Assembly (NCBI GenBank): GCA_030065025.1
Contig: JASJDY010000083.1
Span: forward strand, 1 to 40,990
From: Planctomycetota bacterium
Lineage (GTDB): Bacteria > Planctomycetota > PLA2 > JAEUHO01
Direction: 5' to 3'
DNA: 40,990 nucleotides
Shown: piece by piece, positions 15,672-23,349 of the stretch
Numbering within the stretch: position 1 is the stretch's first letter
Layout: every line of letters begins with the position of its first letter
Program-made: the position numbers and the translations under genes
Notes under the pieces: generated by a model
Seen by the model: the letters and a program-made list of their open reading frames with translations, nothing else
Database searches by the model: none
Told to the model about the DNA's origin: nothing

Positions 15672-16973
15672 GTGCACATCCTCGTCGTCGAGCACAACCC
15701 GGAACGCCGCCGTGCCGTGACCGCAGCGCTCACGGGCGCGGGGCACCATCCGCAGGTCGTCGAGAGCGCCGAAGCGGCGCTCGCGCTCCTGGCGCGGCCC
15801 ACGGCGCCCGACCTCGTGCTCATCGAGGAGCACCTGCCCGACATGCCGGCCCTCGACTTCCTCCAGGCGGCCGACGGGCTCGCGCGCTCCGCGCCGGTCG
15901 TCGTCGTCGGCCAGGACGAGGCCGCCGGACGCTGGGTGGAGGCCGCCCGCCTCGGCGCGGTCGACTTCGTCGTGCGCGATCACGACGGCGCCTACCTGCA
16001 GACGCTCGCGGCACGCCTGCAGGCCGCCGTCGAGCGTGACGCCCAGCGCGACCGCGGTGCGCGGATGGCAGACGCGCTCGCGTCGACGGCCTCCGCCGTC
16101 GTCATCGCCAGCCAGAAGGGCGCGGTCGAGATGGTCAACGAGGCGTGCGCGCGCCTGCTCGGTCGCGACGTCGAGTCCGCAGCACGCGGCACGTTGTCGG
16201 ACCTCTTCCCGCTCGACGACGAACCGCGGGTGAAGGCAGACCTCTTCGGCGCGGTGTCCGCCGGCGGTGAGTGGGCGGGCGAGGTCGCCGTGCAGACGGC
16301 GGCGGGGGAGCGCGTGCCCTGCATCGTCACGCTATCGCCTATCCGTCGCGCGAGCGGCCGCGTGGACGGCCTCGTGCTGACGCTACGCAACGTCGCCGAC
16401 CGCGTCGCCATGGAGGACGCGCTGCGTGCGGCCAACCGTCGTCTGGCGGAGCAGGCCTCGCGCGATCCGCTGACGGGTCTCTACAACCGCGGATATCTCC
16501 ACGAGGTGCTCGAGCGCGAGATGGCGCGCGCGCTGCGCTACGGCGACGTGCTCTCGCTCCTGATGATCGACCTCGACGACTTCAAGGACGTCAACGACGA
16601 GTTCGGTCACGCTGCCGGGGACGAGGTGCTACGCAAGGTCGCGCGCATGCTGCGTCCGGGGCTGCGCGACGGCGACGTGCTCGCGCGCTACGGCGGCGAC
16701 GAGTTCTGCGTGCTCCTGCCGAACACCGACGCCGGCGCCGGCACCGTCGTGGCGGATCGCCTGCGCGCGCAGGTGGCCGAGTCGGCGAAGGACGCCGAGA
16801 AGGGCGTGCGCGTGCTGCTCAGCGCCGGACTGGCCACCTCGCAGGACGTGCCCGAGGACGCAGACGGCCCCACGGACATGCTGCTGCGTCTCGCCGACCA
16901 GGCGCTCTACGCCGCGAAGAAGGCAGGCGGCGACCGGGTCACCGTGTGGACGAAGGACCTGGAGGCGGCCTGA
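15672..16973 (+). CDS. REC-PAS-GGDEF diguanylate cyclase with degenerate receiver
   Basis: The 433-residue protein should make the second messenger c-di-GMP. Residues 1-120 have a receiver-like fold. The acid pair is replaced by Glu7-His8, the phosphate-accepting Asp by Glu52 (DLVLIEEHLPD) and the usual Lys is missing, so phosphorylation is unlikely. A PAS domain covers about 130-245. The GGDEF domain begins at DPLTGLYNRGYL and keeps the active motif GGDEF (341-345). An inhibitory RxxD site (RDGD, 332-335) lies exactly five residues before it, so product inhibition is expected. The start is a GTG with only a weak ribosome site. Confidence 0.93.
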   Translation: MHILVVEHNPERRRAVTAALTGAGHHPQVVESAEAALALLARPTAPDLVLIEEHLPDMPALDFLQAADGLARSAPVVVVGQDEAAGRWVEAARLGAVDFVVRDHDGAYLQTLAARLQAAVERDAQRDRGARMADALASTASAVVIASQKGAVEMVNEACARLLGRDVESAARGTLSDLFPLDDEPRVKADLFGAVSAGGEWAGEVAVQTAAGERVPCIVTLSPIRRASGRVDGLVLTLRNVADRVAMEDALRAANRRLAEQASRDPLTGLYNRGYLHEVLEREMARALRYGDVLSLLMIDLDDFKDVNDEFGHAAGDEVLRKVARMLRPGLRDGDVLARYGGDEFCVLLPNTDAGAGTVVADRLRAQVAESAKDAEKGVRVLLSAGLATSQDVPEDADGPTDMLLRLADQALYAAKKAGGDRVTVWTKDLEAA

Positions 16974-16991
16974 GGGCCGCCGCCGCGCCGC

Positions 16992-18437
16992 TCAATACAT
17001 ATAGAGCCGCCGGTACTCGCTCCACCGGCCCTTCTCGCCCTCGGACGTGACGCCGCGCACGCGCCAGCGGTAGCGGCCGCGCTCGATCTTCGCCGGGCGG
17101 TGACGCGGACCGGTGACCGTCGTCGTCGACTTGGTCTGCCACGCGCCGCTCGGCAGCTCCTCCTGGAGCTCGAGCTCGTAGCTCGCCGCACCGCCCACGG
17201 CCGTCCAGCGGAAGTCCGCGCCGTACTTGAACGGGTAGCTCTCGCCCGCCGGCGGCTCGGACAGCGACGGCGCGCCGAGCATCGGCTTGGGCTCAGGCTT
17301 CGGCTCCACGGGCTGGGGCGGCGTCGGCGCCGGCTGCGTCGGCGCGGGCTGCGTGGGTGCAGGCTCGACGGGCGGCCGTGCCGGACGCGGCTCGTCCGCC
17401 CCGGGCTCGATCGGCATCGTGCCCGCCCCGGCCGGCGGCAGGTCGTCGCTCGGCTGCGCGGGCGCCGGCTGCGTCGGTGACGGCTGCATGGGTGCGGGCT
17501 GCGTGGGGGCGTCGGCGCTGTACGCACCCGGGCCGCGGCCGACGAAGATGCGCACGATCTGGCCGCCGAGCTCCAGCGTGCCGGGCTGCGGCGACTGCGC
17601 GACGACGCGGCCGCGGTTCGCCGCGCTGCTGGCGACGCTCACGGGCTCGGGCACGAAGCCGCCCTTCTCGATGTTCTGGATGGAGTCGAACCAGTCGCGT
17701 CCCTCGACCTGCGGCACGTAGCGGTGCTGCACGCTCGGGCGCTCCGCGACAGCCGTCACGATCGTGAGCGTGTCGCCGGCGGCGACGTTGGAGCCGGCCG
17801 GCGGCCACTGGTTGACGATCTTGCCGACGAGCTGCGGTACGGCGAGCGTCTGCTCGACGCGGACGTTCCAACCGCGCAGCGCCTGGCGCGCCTGGGCCAC
17901 GGTCTGACCGAGCACGCTCGGTACCTCGGGGCCGTTGCCCTCCGGCAGGAAGCCCTCGGGAATCGCCTTGCCGTTCCACACGAGCGCGCCGGCCGCGGGC
18001 GTCGTCGGCTGCGCGGGCGCGGGCTGGCTCGGCGCCGGCTCCGTCGGTGCCGGCTGCGTGGGTGCGGGTTGCGTCGGTGCATCCGCGCCCGGCTCGATCG
18101 GCATCGTGCCCGCACCTGCCGGCGGCAGGTCGTCGCTCGGCGGCTTGGGCGTGTCGACCGAAGGCTTCGGCGTGGGGCCACCCACACGCAGCGTCACGGG
18201 CTTGCTCGTGTCGAGCGTGGAGAAGCCGCCCGGCGACTGCGAGAAGACGAAGCCGATCTTCTTGCCCTGCGCGTACTCCATGCGCACGGTGAAGCCGGCC
18301 TGCTCCAGCAGGCTCTTGGCCGCGTCGGCCTGCATGCCGCAGACATCGGGAACGGTCTCCTCGCCGGCGTAGGCCGGTAGCGCAAAGGCCGCAGCGAGGG
18401 CGAAGGCGCACAGGGCGCTCAAGCAGAGTCGGGTCAT
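16992..18437 (-). CDS. Exported PASTA-repeat protein with Pro-rich linkers and a FnIII-like C-terminus
   Basis: The 481-residue protein has a cleavable signal peptide (ALAAAFALPAYAG). Three PASTA-like domains are visible, starting VPDVCGMQADAAKSLLEQAG, VPSVLGQTVAQARQALRGW and YVPQVEGRDWFDSIQN. They are joined by Pro-Ala-Gln-Thr linkers made of PTQPAPTQPAP units. The last 100 residues (from about PSLSEPPAGESYPF) look like a fibronectin type III domain ending WSEYRRLYMY. PASTA domains bind peptidoglycan stem peptides or beta-lactams and usually sit on kinases or penicillin-binding proteins. Here there is no catalytic domain. A GGGAGGGAG ribosome site precedes the ATG. Confidence 0.87.
   Translation of the reverse strand: MTRLCLSALCAFALAAAFALPAYAGEETVPDVCGMQADAAKSLLEQAGFTVRMEYAQGKKIGFVFSQSPGGFSTLDTSKPVTLRVGGPTPKPSVDTPKPPSDDLPPAGAGTMPIEPGADAPTQPAPTQPAPTEPAPSQPAPAQPTTPAAGALVWNGKAIPEGFLPEGNGPEVPSVLGQTVAQARQALRGWNVRVEQTLAVPQLVGKIVNQWPPAGSNVAAGDTLTIVTAVAERPSVQHRYVPQVEGRDWFDSIQNIEKGGFVPEPVSVASSAANRGRVVAQSPQPGTLELGGQIVRIFVGRGPGAYSADAPTQPAPMQPSPTQPAPAQPSDDLPPAGAGTMPIEPGADEPRPARPPVEPAPTQPAPTQPAPTPPQPVEPKPEPKPMLGAPSLSEPPAGESYPFKYGADFRWTAVGGAASYELELQEELPSGAWQTKSTTTVTGPRHRPAKIERGRYRWRVRGVTSEGEKGRWSEYRRLYMY
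17404..17454. repeat. 51-bp direct repeat in the PASTA gene, copy A (copy B at 18091-18141)
   Basis: This 51-base segment recurs at 18091-18141 with two mismatches. It encodes the linker phrase SDDLPPAGAGTMPIEPGAD. The copies are 687 bases apart in the same frame. They show a recent internal duplication or gene conversion of the linker. Confidence 0.85.
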
Positions 18438-18456
18438 CGCGGGCTCCCTCCCGTCG

Positions 18457-19101
18457 TCACGGCCCGCCGGCGCGAGGCGGGCTCTCGTCGTTCGGTGCTA
18501 CAGGGTAGCGCAGCGGAGCCGGGCCCGAATCCGCATCCACGCCGTTCTCGCAAACCGGCTGCGAGGCCGCGGCGGCCGCCTCGGGGCCCTGGAAGACCGT
18601 CTCCACCAGCTGCATGGCCCGGCTGGAGGCGTAGGCGTCTTCTCCCGCCGTCTCGGCGGCCTCGACACAGTCGGCGCACCAGCGGCTGTCGGCCGCCCGC
18701 CGGCGGCGCTCCAGGACCACGCCACACACCGGGCAGCGGTACCGGAAGACGCGCCCCGGCAGCCAACGGCTGTGCAGCAGGCCCCCGGCGGCCTCGCACG
18801 TCGTGCGGAATTCCGCGCCGTGGCCGAACGGGCGGCCGAGGTACGCGAGTCCCACGTGCACCGCCTCGTGGACGAGGATGCCCCGCAGGTCCTCGGGGTA
18901 GACCTCGAAGTAGACCGGCGAGATCTCGATGAAGGCCGCGCGGAAGCGCGATCCGCGCCGATCGATGACCGCGCGCCCGGCGCGCCGCAGCCGGCGATTC
19001 CAGCGCAGGGGGACGTCCGGCCAACGCTCGATGAAGAGCACGCGCCCCACGGCCTCGAGCGCGAGGCGGAACTCCACGTCGAGGGCGGCCGGTGAGATCA
19101 C
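18457..19101 (-). CDS. SprT-like zinc metalloprotease-family protein
   Basis: The 214-residue product has the SprT/Spartan active-site motif HEAVH (78-82), with GHG at 93-95 giving the third zinc ligand (PFGHGAEF). A C-terminal zinc ribbon follows: Cys123-x2-Cys126 (CPVCG) and Cys142-x2-Cys145. SprT-like proteins cleave DNA-protein crosslinks or have general peptidase roles in the cytoplasm. The tail of about 60 residues is low in complexity. The GTG start has no ribosome site, but TAGCCT lies six bases before it. Confidence 0.88.
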   Translation of the reverse strand: MISPAALDVEFRLALEAVGRVLFIERWPDVPLRWNRRLRRAGRAVIDRRGSRFRAAFIEISPVYFEVYPEDLRGILVHEAVHVGLAYLGRPFGHGAEFRTTCEAAGGLLHSRWLPGRVFRYRCPVCGVVLERRRRAADSRWCADCVEAAETAGEDAYASSRAMQLVETVFQGPEAAAAASQPVCENGVDADSGPAPLRYPVAPNDESPPRAGGP

Positions 19102-19107
19102 CGCCCA

Positions 19108-19113
19108 AGGCTA
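19108..19113 (-). promoter_or_regulatory. TAGCCT -10 box, leaderless arrangement
   Basis: TAGCCT on the minus strand is six bases before the GTG of the SprT-like gene. Its partner on the plus strand (19163-19168) serves the next, divergent gene. Confidence 0.45.
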
Positions 19114-19162
19114 CGGCCCCGGGCAGACGCCACGCGTTCCGTGAGCCCGACCCTGCGGCCAC

Positions 19163-19168
19163 TACGAT
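19163..19168 (+). promoter_or_regulatory. TACGAT -10 box, leaderless arrangement
   Basis: TACGAT ends six bases before the GTG at 19175, and no ribosome site can fit between. This suggests that the mRNA begins at the start codon. Confidence 0.45.
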
Positions 19169-19174
19169 GAGCGC

Positions 19175-19657
19175 GTGCGCAGCGTCCTCGGCATCCTCGG
19201 CATCCTCGGCGTCCTCGGCGTCCTCGTCCTGACCGGCGCCTGCGGTGGCGAGGACGGGCTGGACCGTACGGATGCGATTGCGGTGTTCCGCGCCACGATG
19301 GCGGCGGTGCACGACGGGGACTGGCCGCGCCTGAAGGAACTCCTGACCGACGAGGCGCGCCGCGAGACCGAGCGCACGCTCGTGCGGCTGCGCGATAGGC
19401 TGCGGGATCCGCAGGAGCCCCTGCGAGCGCAGCTCGGTGACGAGGAGGCGCTCGACCGAGCGCTTGGAGGAGGGCCTGCCGACATGCTCCGTCTCTGCGT
19501 GCAGCTGATGCCCCGGGAGCGCACGCCCGAAGCGCGCGGCAGCCGGGAGACCGCGCTGGGCCGGACGTTCCTCTACGCGACGGCCGCGGGCACCCTGAGG
19601 CCCGTGCGCCTCGTCGAGCGTGACGGGGTCTGGTACGTGGCGGACCTCCAGCTATGA
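19175..19657 (+). CDS. Lipoprotein of unknown function with a repetitive signal peptide
   Basis: This 160-residue protein has a lipoprotein signal with lipobox TGAC. Its hydrophobic core is four tandem Leu-Gly-Ile/Val units. The mature part (DAIAVFRATMAAVHDGDWP, then a charged helical region and ERDGVWYVADLQL at the end) resembles small NTF2/SnoaL-like lipoproteins in pattern, but the family is not certain. It overlaps the next lipoprotein gene by ATGA, so the two probably act together or at least are made together. Confidence 0.75.
   Translation: MRSVLGILGILGVLGVLVLTGACGGEDGLDRTDAIAVFRATMAAVHDGDWPRLKELLTDEARRETERTLVRLRDRLRDPQEPLRAQLGDEEALDRALGGGPADMLRLCVQLMPRERTPEARGSRETALGRTFLYATAAGTLRPVRLVERDGVWYVADLQL
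19187..19222 (+). repeat. 9-bp tandem repeat in a signal peptide
   Basis: Four in-frame 9-base units (CTCGGCATC twice, then CTCGGCGTC twice) encode Leu-Gly-Ile/Val. A change in unit number would lengthen or shorten the signal core by three residues without a frameshift. Confidence 0.8.
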
Positions 19658-20136
19658 GTCGTTCCTTTCGCCCCCTCGCCTTGCTGTTCCTGCTGCTCGT
19701 CGCGGCCTGCGGGGCGGAGTCCGACGTGCCGGCTTCGGAGCTGGTCGGGACGTGGTTGCTCGACCGCGATCGGTTGGCGCGCACGCTGCTCGCCGAGCGT
19801 GTCGACGCCCTCGACGCCGCGGCGCGAAAGGCGCTGACCGCGGAGGGCCGCCGCAGCCTCTACACCGAGTCACGCAAGGTGGCCGGCGAGTCGGACCTGC
19901 GCCTCGACGTCATGGAAGACGGGACGTTCGTCGTTCGCTACCGGTTCGGTCGCGAGCAGGGGGCCCGCAAGGGTGAGTGGCGCCGCGAGGACGGCCGGCT
20001 CGTGATGCGGACCACCGAGACTGCGACGGGACCGCTCGCGCGCCCGCACGAGGTGCGCTGCACGTTGGCCGACGGGCTCCTCGTCTTCCCCGCCACCGAC
20101 GCGGTACCCCACGCTTTCAGCCTGCGACGGCGCTGA
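19654..20136 (+). CDS. Lipoprotein, lipocalin-like pattern, function unknown
   Basis: This 160-residue protein has a lipoprotein signal (LLFLLLVAACG, lipobox VAAC). The mature part starts ASELVGTWLLDRDRL, and a beta-rich second half contains DVMEDGTFVVRY and GEWRREDGRLVM. A G-x-W motif near the start of a small beta-rich domain suggests a lipocalin-like barrel, but this is a pattern guess. It is translationally coupled to the lipoprotein gene upstream. Confidence 0.75.
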   Translation: MSRSFRPLALLFLLLVAACGAESDVPASELVGTWLLDRDRLARTLLAERVDALDAAARKALTAEGRRSLYTESRKVAGESDLRLDVMEDGTFVVRYRFGREQGARKGEWRREDGRLVMRTTETATGPLARPHEVRCTLADGLLVFPATDAVPHAFSLRRR

Positions 20137-20187
20137 GGCAGCCGGGTTGATGGGTCGCCGGGGCTCTGCGACACTGGACTGAGCCCC

Positions 20188-20529
20188 ATGAGTCCCAACG
20201 ACGTTCCCGTCCTGACGCCGCCTGCCGAGATCACGGAGCGCTCCGTCGAGGAGCTCCGCTCGGTCCTGCAGCCGCACATGGAGGGGGAGGGGCCCGGGGT
20301 CGTGCTCGACCTCGAGGAGGTCACGTTCATCAACAGCTCCGGCCTCGGCACGCTTGTCCAGGTCGGCATGCGGCTCGACGGGGCCGGCCGGCGCCTTGCG
20401 TTCGCACGTCCCAACAAGACGATCGAGCGCATGCTGAAGCTCGTCGGCCTCGACTCGAAGATGCCGATGTTCCGCAGCGTCGAGGAGGCCCGCGGTTCGA
20501 TCGGGCCGTCCGCCGCGTCCCGCGGATAG
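20188..20529 (+). CDS. STAS-domain anti-anti-sigma factor
   Basis: The 113-residue protein is a single STAS domain. The phosphorylation loop FINSSGLGTLV keeps Ser50 and Ser51 in the place where SpoIIAA-like proteins are phosphorylated by an anti-sigma kinase. VVLDLEEVTF is the typical preceding strand. In known systems the unphosphorylated form releases a sigma factor or tunes another partner. No serine kinase or phosphatase is encoded nearby. The second STAS gene at 22388 differs at this site. Confidence 0.9.
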   Translation: MSPNDVPVLTPPAEITERSVEELRSVLQPHMEGEGPGVVLDLEEVTFINSSGLGTLVQVGMRLDGAGRRLAFARPNKTIERMLKLVGLDSKMPMFRSVEEARGSIGPSAASRG

Positions 20530-20556
20530 GCTCGAGACGCCGCGCGAGAGATCCCC

Positions 20557-20931
20557 ATGCACGACACGGTCTTCGTCCGCGACCTCGAGGTACGCGCGAT
20601 CATCGGCATCAACGACTGGGAGCGTCGCGAGCTCCAGACGATCCTCATCGATCTGGACATGGCCACCGACGTCCGGCCCGCCGCGGTCGACGAGGACATC
20701 GAGAAGACGGTCAACTACCGGTCCGTCTCCAAGGCCGTGATGAAGCTGACGATCGAAGGCGAGTTCTTCCTCGTCGAGACGCTCGCCGAGCGCATCGCGA
20801 CCATGATCCGCACGGACTTCGGCGTGCCGTGGGTGCGCGTGAGCGTCCGCAAGCCGGGCGCCGTGCGCTTCAGTCGCGAGGTCGGCGTCGAGATCCAGCG
20901 CGGCTCGCGCACGGGCGGAGACGGCGCTTGA
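20557..20931 (+). CDS. folB: Dihydroneopterin aldolase
   Basis: FolB splits 7,8-dihydroneopterin into 6-hydroxymethyl-dihydropterin and glycolaldehyde in folate synthesis. The 124-residue length is standard. Family residues are visible: GINDWERRELQ with substrate-binding Glu22, VNYRSV, FFLVETLAERI with Glu74, and catalytic Lys99 in VRKPGAV. The next gene overlaps its stop codon and encodes the following enzyme of the path. Confidence 0.95.
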   Translation: MHDTVFVRDLEVRAIIGINDWERRELQTILIDLDMATDVRPAAVDEDIEKTVNYRSVSKAVMKLTIEGEFFLVETLAERIATMIRTDFGVPWVRVSVRKPGAVRFSREVGVEIQRGSRTGGDGA

Positions 20932-21425
20932 GCCGGCGACCGCACGAGTACCTCCTCTCCGTCGGCAGCAACATCGAGCCCGCGCGCTGGATCCCCTTCG
21001 CCCTCGACCTGCTGGCCGAGCGCGTCGAGGTCGTCGCGGCCTCTCCCTGGTACGCCGTGCCCGCCGAGGGACGGTCGGGCCAGCCCGACTTCGTGAACCT
21101 CGCGATTCGGGTCCGCACCGACCTGCCGCCGCGCGCGCTGCGCACGGCGATGCGCAGCCTGGAGGCGCGCTGCGGCCGCGTTCGCAGCGAGGACCGGTAC
21201 GCGCCGCGGACTCTGGACGTCGACGTCGTGTTCGGCAGCGCCGACTGGCCGGCTTCCGAGCGCTTGCCCGATCCGGATCTCACGCGGGCGGGCTACGTTC
21301 TCGTGCCGTGTGCGGACGTGTGGCCGGAGGCGGTGGATCCCGCGTCCGGTCGTACGCTGCGCGACCTGGTGGAAGCGGGCTTCGCAGCATGGGCGGCGGA
21401 GCACCGCCGCGTAGAGGAGGCGTGA
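20928..21425 (+). CDS. folK: 2-amino-4-hydroxy-6-hydroxymethyldihydropteridine diphosphokinase
   Basis: FolK transfers pyrophosphate from ATP to 6-hydroxymethyl-dihydropterin, the step after FolB. The 165-residue protein has the N-terminal LSVGSNIEP, the EGRSGQPDFVNLAI segment and RYAPRTLDVDVVF, whose two Asp residues bind magnesium. The start is a TTG at 20928, which overlaps the folB TGA and has GGAG eight bases upstream. A longer open frame begins inside folB but adds only out-of-frame shadow sequence. Coupled translation of folB and folK fits their pathway order. Confidence 0.93.
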   Translation: MSRRPHEYLLSVGSNIEPARWIPFALDLLAERVEVVAASPWYAVPAEGRSGQPDFVNLAIRVRTDLPPRALRTAMRSLEARCGRVRSEDRYAPRTLDVDVVFGSADWPASERLPDPDLTRAGYVLVPCADVWPEAVDPASGRTLRDLVEAGFAAWAAEHRRVEEA

Positions 21426-21426
21426 G

Positions 21427-22365
21427 ATGACGCGTGGCTGGGCGCTGCTGCTGTTGCTCCTGCTGGCTGCCTGCGGTGACGACGCGCCTCAGCCGGCGCC
21501 GCAGACCGCCGGCCACTGGCGACACTGTCGTGTCGACGGCCTCGCAGGTGCGTCGGGCCTCACGATCTTCGGCGACGACCTCATTGCCGTGGCGGGTGGT
21601 GGCGATCGCGCCGTCTATGTGATCCCGCTCGACGCCCTCGAGCACGAGGGGCGCGCGCGTGCGCGGAAGCTGAAGGTGGACGTGCGGGACGCGGCGCTGC
21701 TGCTCGGCGCCGAGCCGTTCGCGCTCCAGGGCTACACGCTCGAGCACCTGTGGCCGCTGGCCGTCGACTTCCAGGGCGTCGCTGTCCAGGCGCCCGACTT
21801 CCTGTACGTGGGCGACCGGGTGCGTCGCATCGTGTACTGGGGCCGGCTGCGCCGCGACGCGGCCGGCAAGTTGAGCCGCGTCAGCTTCGACGAGGCGTGC
21901 GTGGCGCCCGGCGGGAAGCGCACGAAGGTCGACGCCGGCGACTGGCGCGACCACGGCCCCGGCCTAGCAGGTCTCCTGGCGCTGACGGGACGCCGCCGCA
22001 TGGAGGACCTGTACGTCCTCGACCGCGCGCCCCATGGCGGACCCGCCCTGCGCATCCACCGCATGGACCGCTACGGCAGCACGCTCGGCACGATCGTCGT
22101 GAAGCACGACTTCGGCGACGCGCTCGAGTGTCACGCCCTGTCGTGGGATGGCTCGCGCTACGTCGTGCACTACGGCGGCGGCCGCGGTCGCCTCGGCGGC
22201 GTCAAGGAGCCCGATGCGCTCCGTTCGACCGCGCTCGGGGCCGGCTCGCCGGGCCCCGACGTGGAGGGCGTGAAGGCATGGACGGGCCTGACACACGGCG
22301 AGGACGGCACGGTCTACATCGTGGCGGGCTCGGATCCTGCCGTCATCGCCTGGAGGCAGCCGTAG
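21427..22365 (+). CDS. Lipoprotein of unknown function, propeller-like pattern
   Basis: The 312-residue product has a lipoprotein signal (LLLLLLLAACG). The mature part is beta-rich, with blocks such as ASGLTIFGDDLIAVAGGGDR, DLYVLDRAP and EDGTVYIVAGSDP. These resemble the blades of esterase-like or SdiA-regulated propellers. I cannot assign a family. ATG 21427 has GAGGAGG about eight bases upstream and is two bases after folK, so it is in the folB-folK transcript although nothing links it to folate. Confidence 0.75.
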   Translation: MTRGWALLLLLLLAACGDDAPQPAPQTAGHWRHCRVDGLAGASGLTIFGDDLIAVAGGGDRAVYVIPLDALEHEGRARARKLKVDVRDAALLLGAEPFALQGYTLEHLWPLAVDFQGVAVQAPDFLYVGDRVRRIVYWGRLRRDAAGKLSRVSFDEACVAPGGKRTKVDAGDWRDHGPGLAGLLALTGRRRMEDLYVLDRAPHGGPALRIHRMDRYGSTLGTIVVKHDFGDALECHALSWDGSRYVVHYGGGRGRLGGVKEPDALRSTALGAGSPGPDVEGVKAWTGLTHGEDGTVYIVAGSDPAVIAWRQP

Positions 22366-22374
22366 CGTCTCCGG

Positions 22375-22380
22375 TAGGCT
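22375..22380 (+). promoter_or_regulatory. TAGGCT -10 box, leaderless arrangement
   Basis: TAGGCT ends seven bases before the ATG at 22388, leaving no room for a ribosome site. Confidence 0.5.
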
Positions 22381-22387
22381 CCTGGGC

Positions 22388-22726
22388 ATGCGGATCCGGG
22401 AAGAGGTCATCGGCGGTGTCACGGTGCTCACGCCTCACGGGGACCTCGACATCACGACGCTGCCCGCGTTCGAGGCGCGTGTCCGGGATCTCGTGGACGG
22501 CGGTACGCGTCTCCTGCTGTGGGACCTCAGCGAGGTGGGGGTGCTGCCCTCGACGGCGGCGGGCTTCCTCCTCCAGACGGCCCGGCGCCTGAAGGACGTG
22601 GGCGGCCGGATGGCGCTCTCGGGTGGCAGCCCGCTCGTGATGGGCACGCTGCGCACGATGGGGGTGCTGGCCGTGTTCCGCACGTTTGGGACGCGGGCCG
22701 AGGGGTTGCGGGCGATGGAGGGGTAG
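22388..22726 (+). CDS. STAS-domain protein (anti-anti-sigma-like)
   Basis: The 112-residue protein has the STAS fold: VTVLTPHGDLDITTLPAFE at the start, then LLLWDLSEVGVLPSTAAGF. Ser55-Thr56 lies at the phosphorylation site, but the usual D/N-S-S-G is replaced by PSTAAG, so regulation may differ from that of the STAS protein at 20188. It would act in the cytoplasm on an anti-sigma kinase or another partner not encoded here. A strong hairpin follows it. Confidence 0.88.
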   Translation: MRIREEVIGGVTVLTPHGDLDITTLPAFEARVRDLVDGGTRLLLWDLSEVGVLPSTAAGFLLQTARRLKDVGGRMALSGGSPLVMGTLRTMGVLAVFRTFGTRAEGLRAMEG

Positions 22727-22761
22727 CCCCGATCGACATCTGCTCACGGCCACGGCGCACT

Positions 22762-22845
22762 CTCGCGCTCCCGCTCGCACACGCGCTCGACCCTCGGCGG
22801 CGAATCCGGGTGCGCCCGTAGGTCGAGCGCGAGCGGGAGCGCGAG
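22762..22845. terminator. Long GC-rich hairpin between convergent genes
   Basis: The arm at 22762-22792 pairs with that at 22821-22845. The shared sequence begins CTCGCGCTCCCGCTCGC and ends GCGCTCGACC, with one short insertion in the left arm. The loop is about 28 bases. The arms consist of hexamers of the GAGCGC/GAGCGG kind. No T-run follows. The site suits a two-way stop for the genes ending at 22726 and 22890. Confidence 0.65.
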
Positions 22846-22889
22846 CGCGAGATCATGCGGCTGGGCGCACGCCTGAGAGGAGTTGCCAG

Positions 22890-23279
22890 CTATGCCGGCG
22901 GCAGCAGCGGCACGATATGCAGATCCCCGTAGCGGCCCAGCTCACCCAGCGTCCCCAGCGCCTCGGCCTCTTCGAGCTGCTCGTCGTCCACGCCCGGCGC
23001 CGCCTCGAACAGACCCGCTCCCGGCAGCGTCCAGCAGCCCTCGATCTCGGCGTCCGACGGCACCTCCACGTCGAGCACCTCGTCGCCGATGCCCAGCTGG
23101 AGCACGTCCCCCCGGAGCTCCGCCCAGCTCGCCTCGTCCAGGCGCACCTCGACGAAGAGGTCGAGGTCCACGACCCAAGCGCCGGAGCCCATCGGCTCCC
23201 CGGCCTGATACCAGCCCTCGGGCACCTCCTGGTCCGCCTTGAAGCGGGCGTGCTGCGCGAAGAGGCTCTCGTCGTCCAT
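22890..23279 (-). CDS. Small acidic protein of unknown function (129 aa)
   Basis: The ATG at 23279 gives a 129-residue acidic protein starting MDDESLFAQHARFKADQ, with VVDLDLFVEVRLDEASWAEL and GDLHIVPLLPPA at the end. It has no signal peptide, membrane segment or known motif. Its start has a TAGGCT box eight bases upstream and no ribosome site. It is divergent from the TolB-like gene by 70 bases. Confidence 0.65.
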   Translation of the reverse strand: MDDESLFAQHARFKADQEVPEGWYQAGEPMGSGAWVVDLDLFVEVRLDEASWAELRGDVLQLGIGDEVLDVEVPSDAEIEGCWTLPGAGLFEAAPGVDDEQLEEAEALGTLGELGRYGDLHIVPLLPPA

Positions 23280-23287
23280 GGAGGCGT

Positions 23288-23293
23288 AGCCTA
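23288..23293 (-). promoter_or_regulatory. TAGGCT -10 box, leaderless arrangement
   Basis: TAGGCT on the minus strand lies eight bases before the ATG at 23279, identical to the box before the STAS gene at 22388. Confidence 0.5.
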
Positions 23294-23349
23294 CCCCCCG
23301 GGTGCGCGCAGTCGTTGAGGCGCCCTGGCGCTCCGGGGATGCTACGCCG

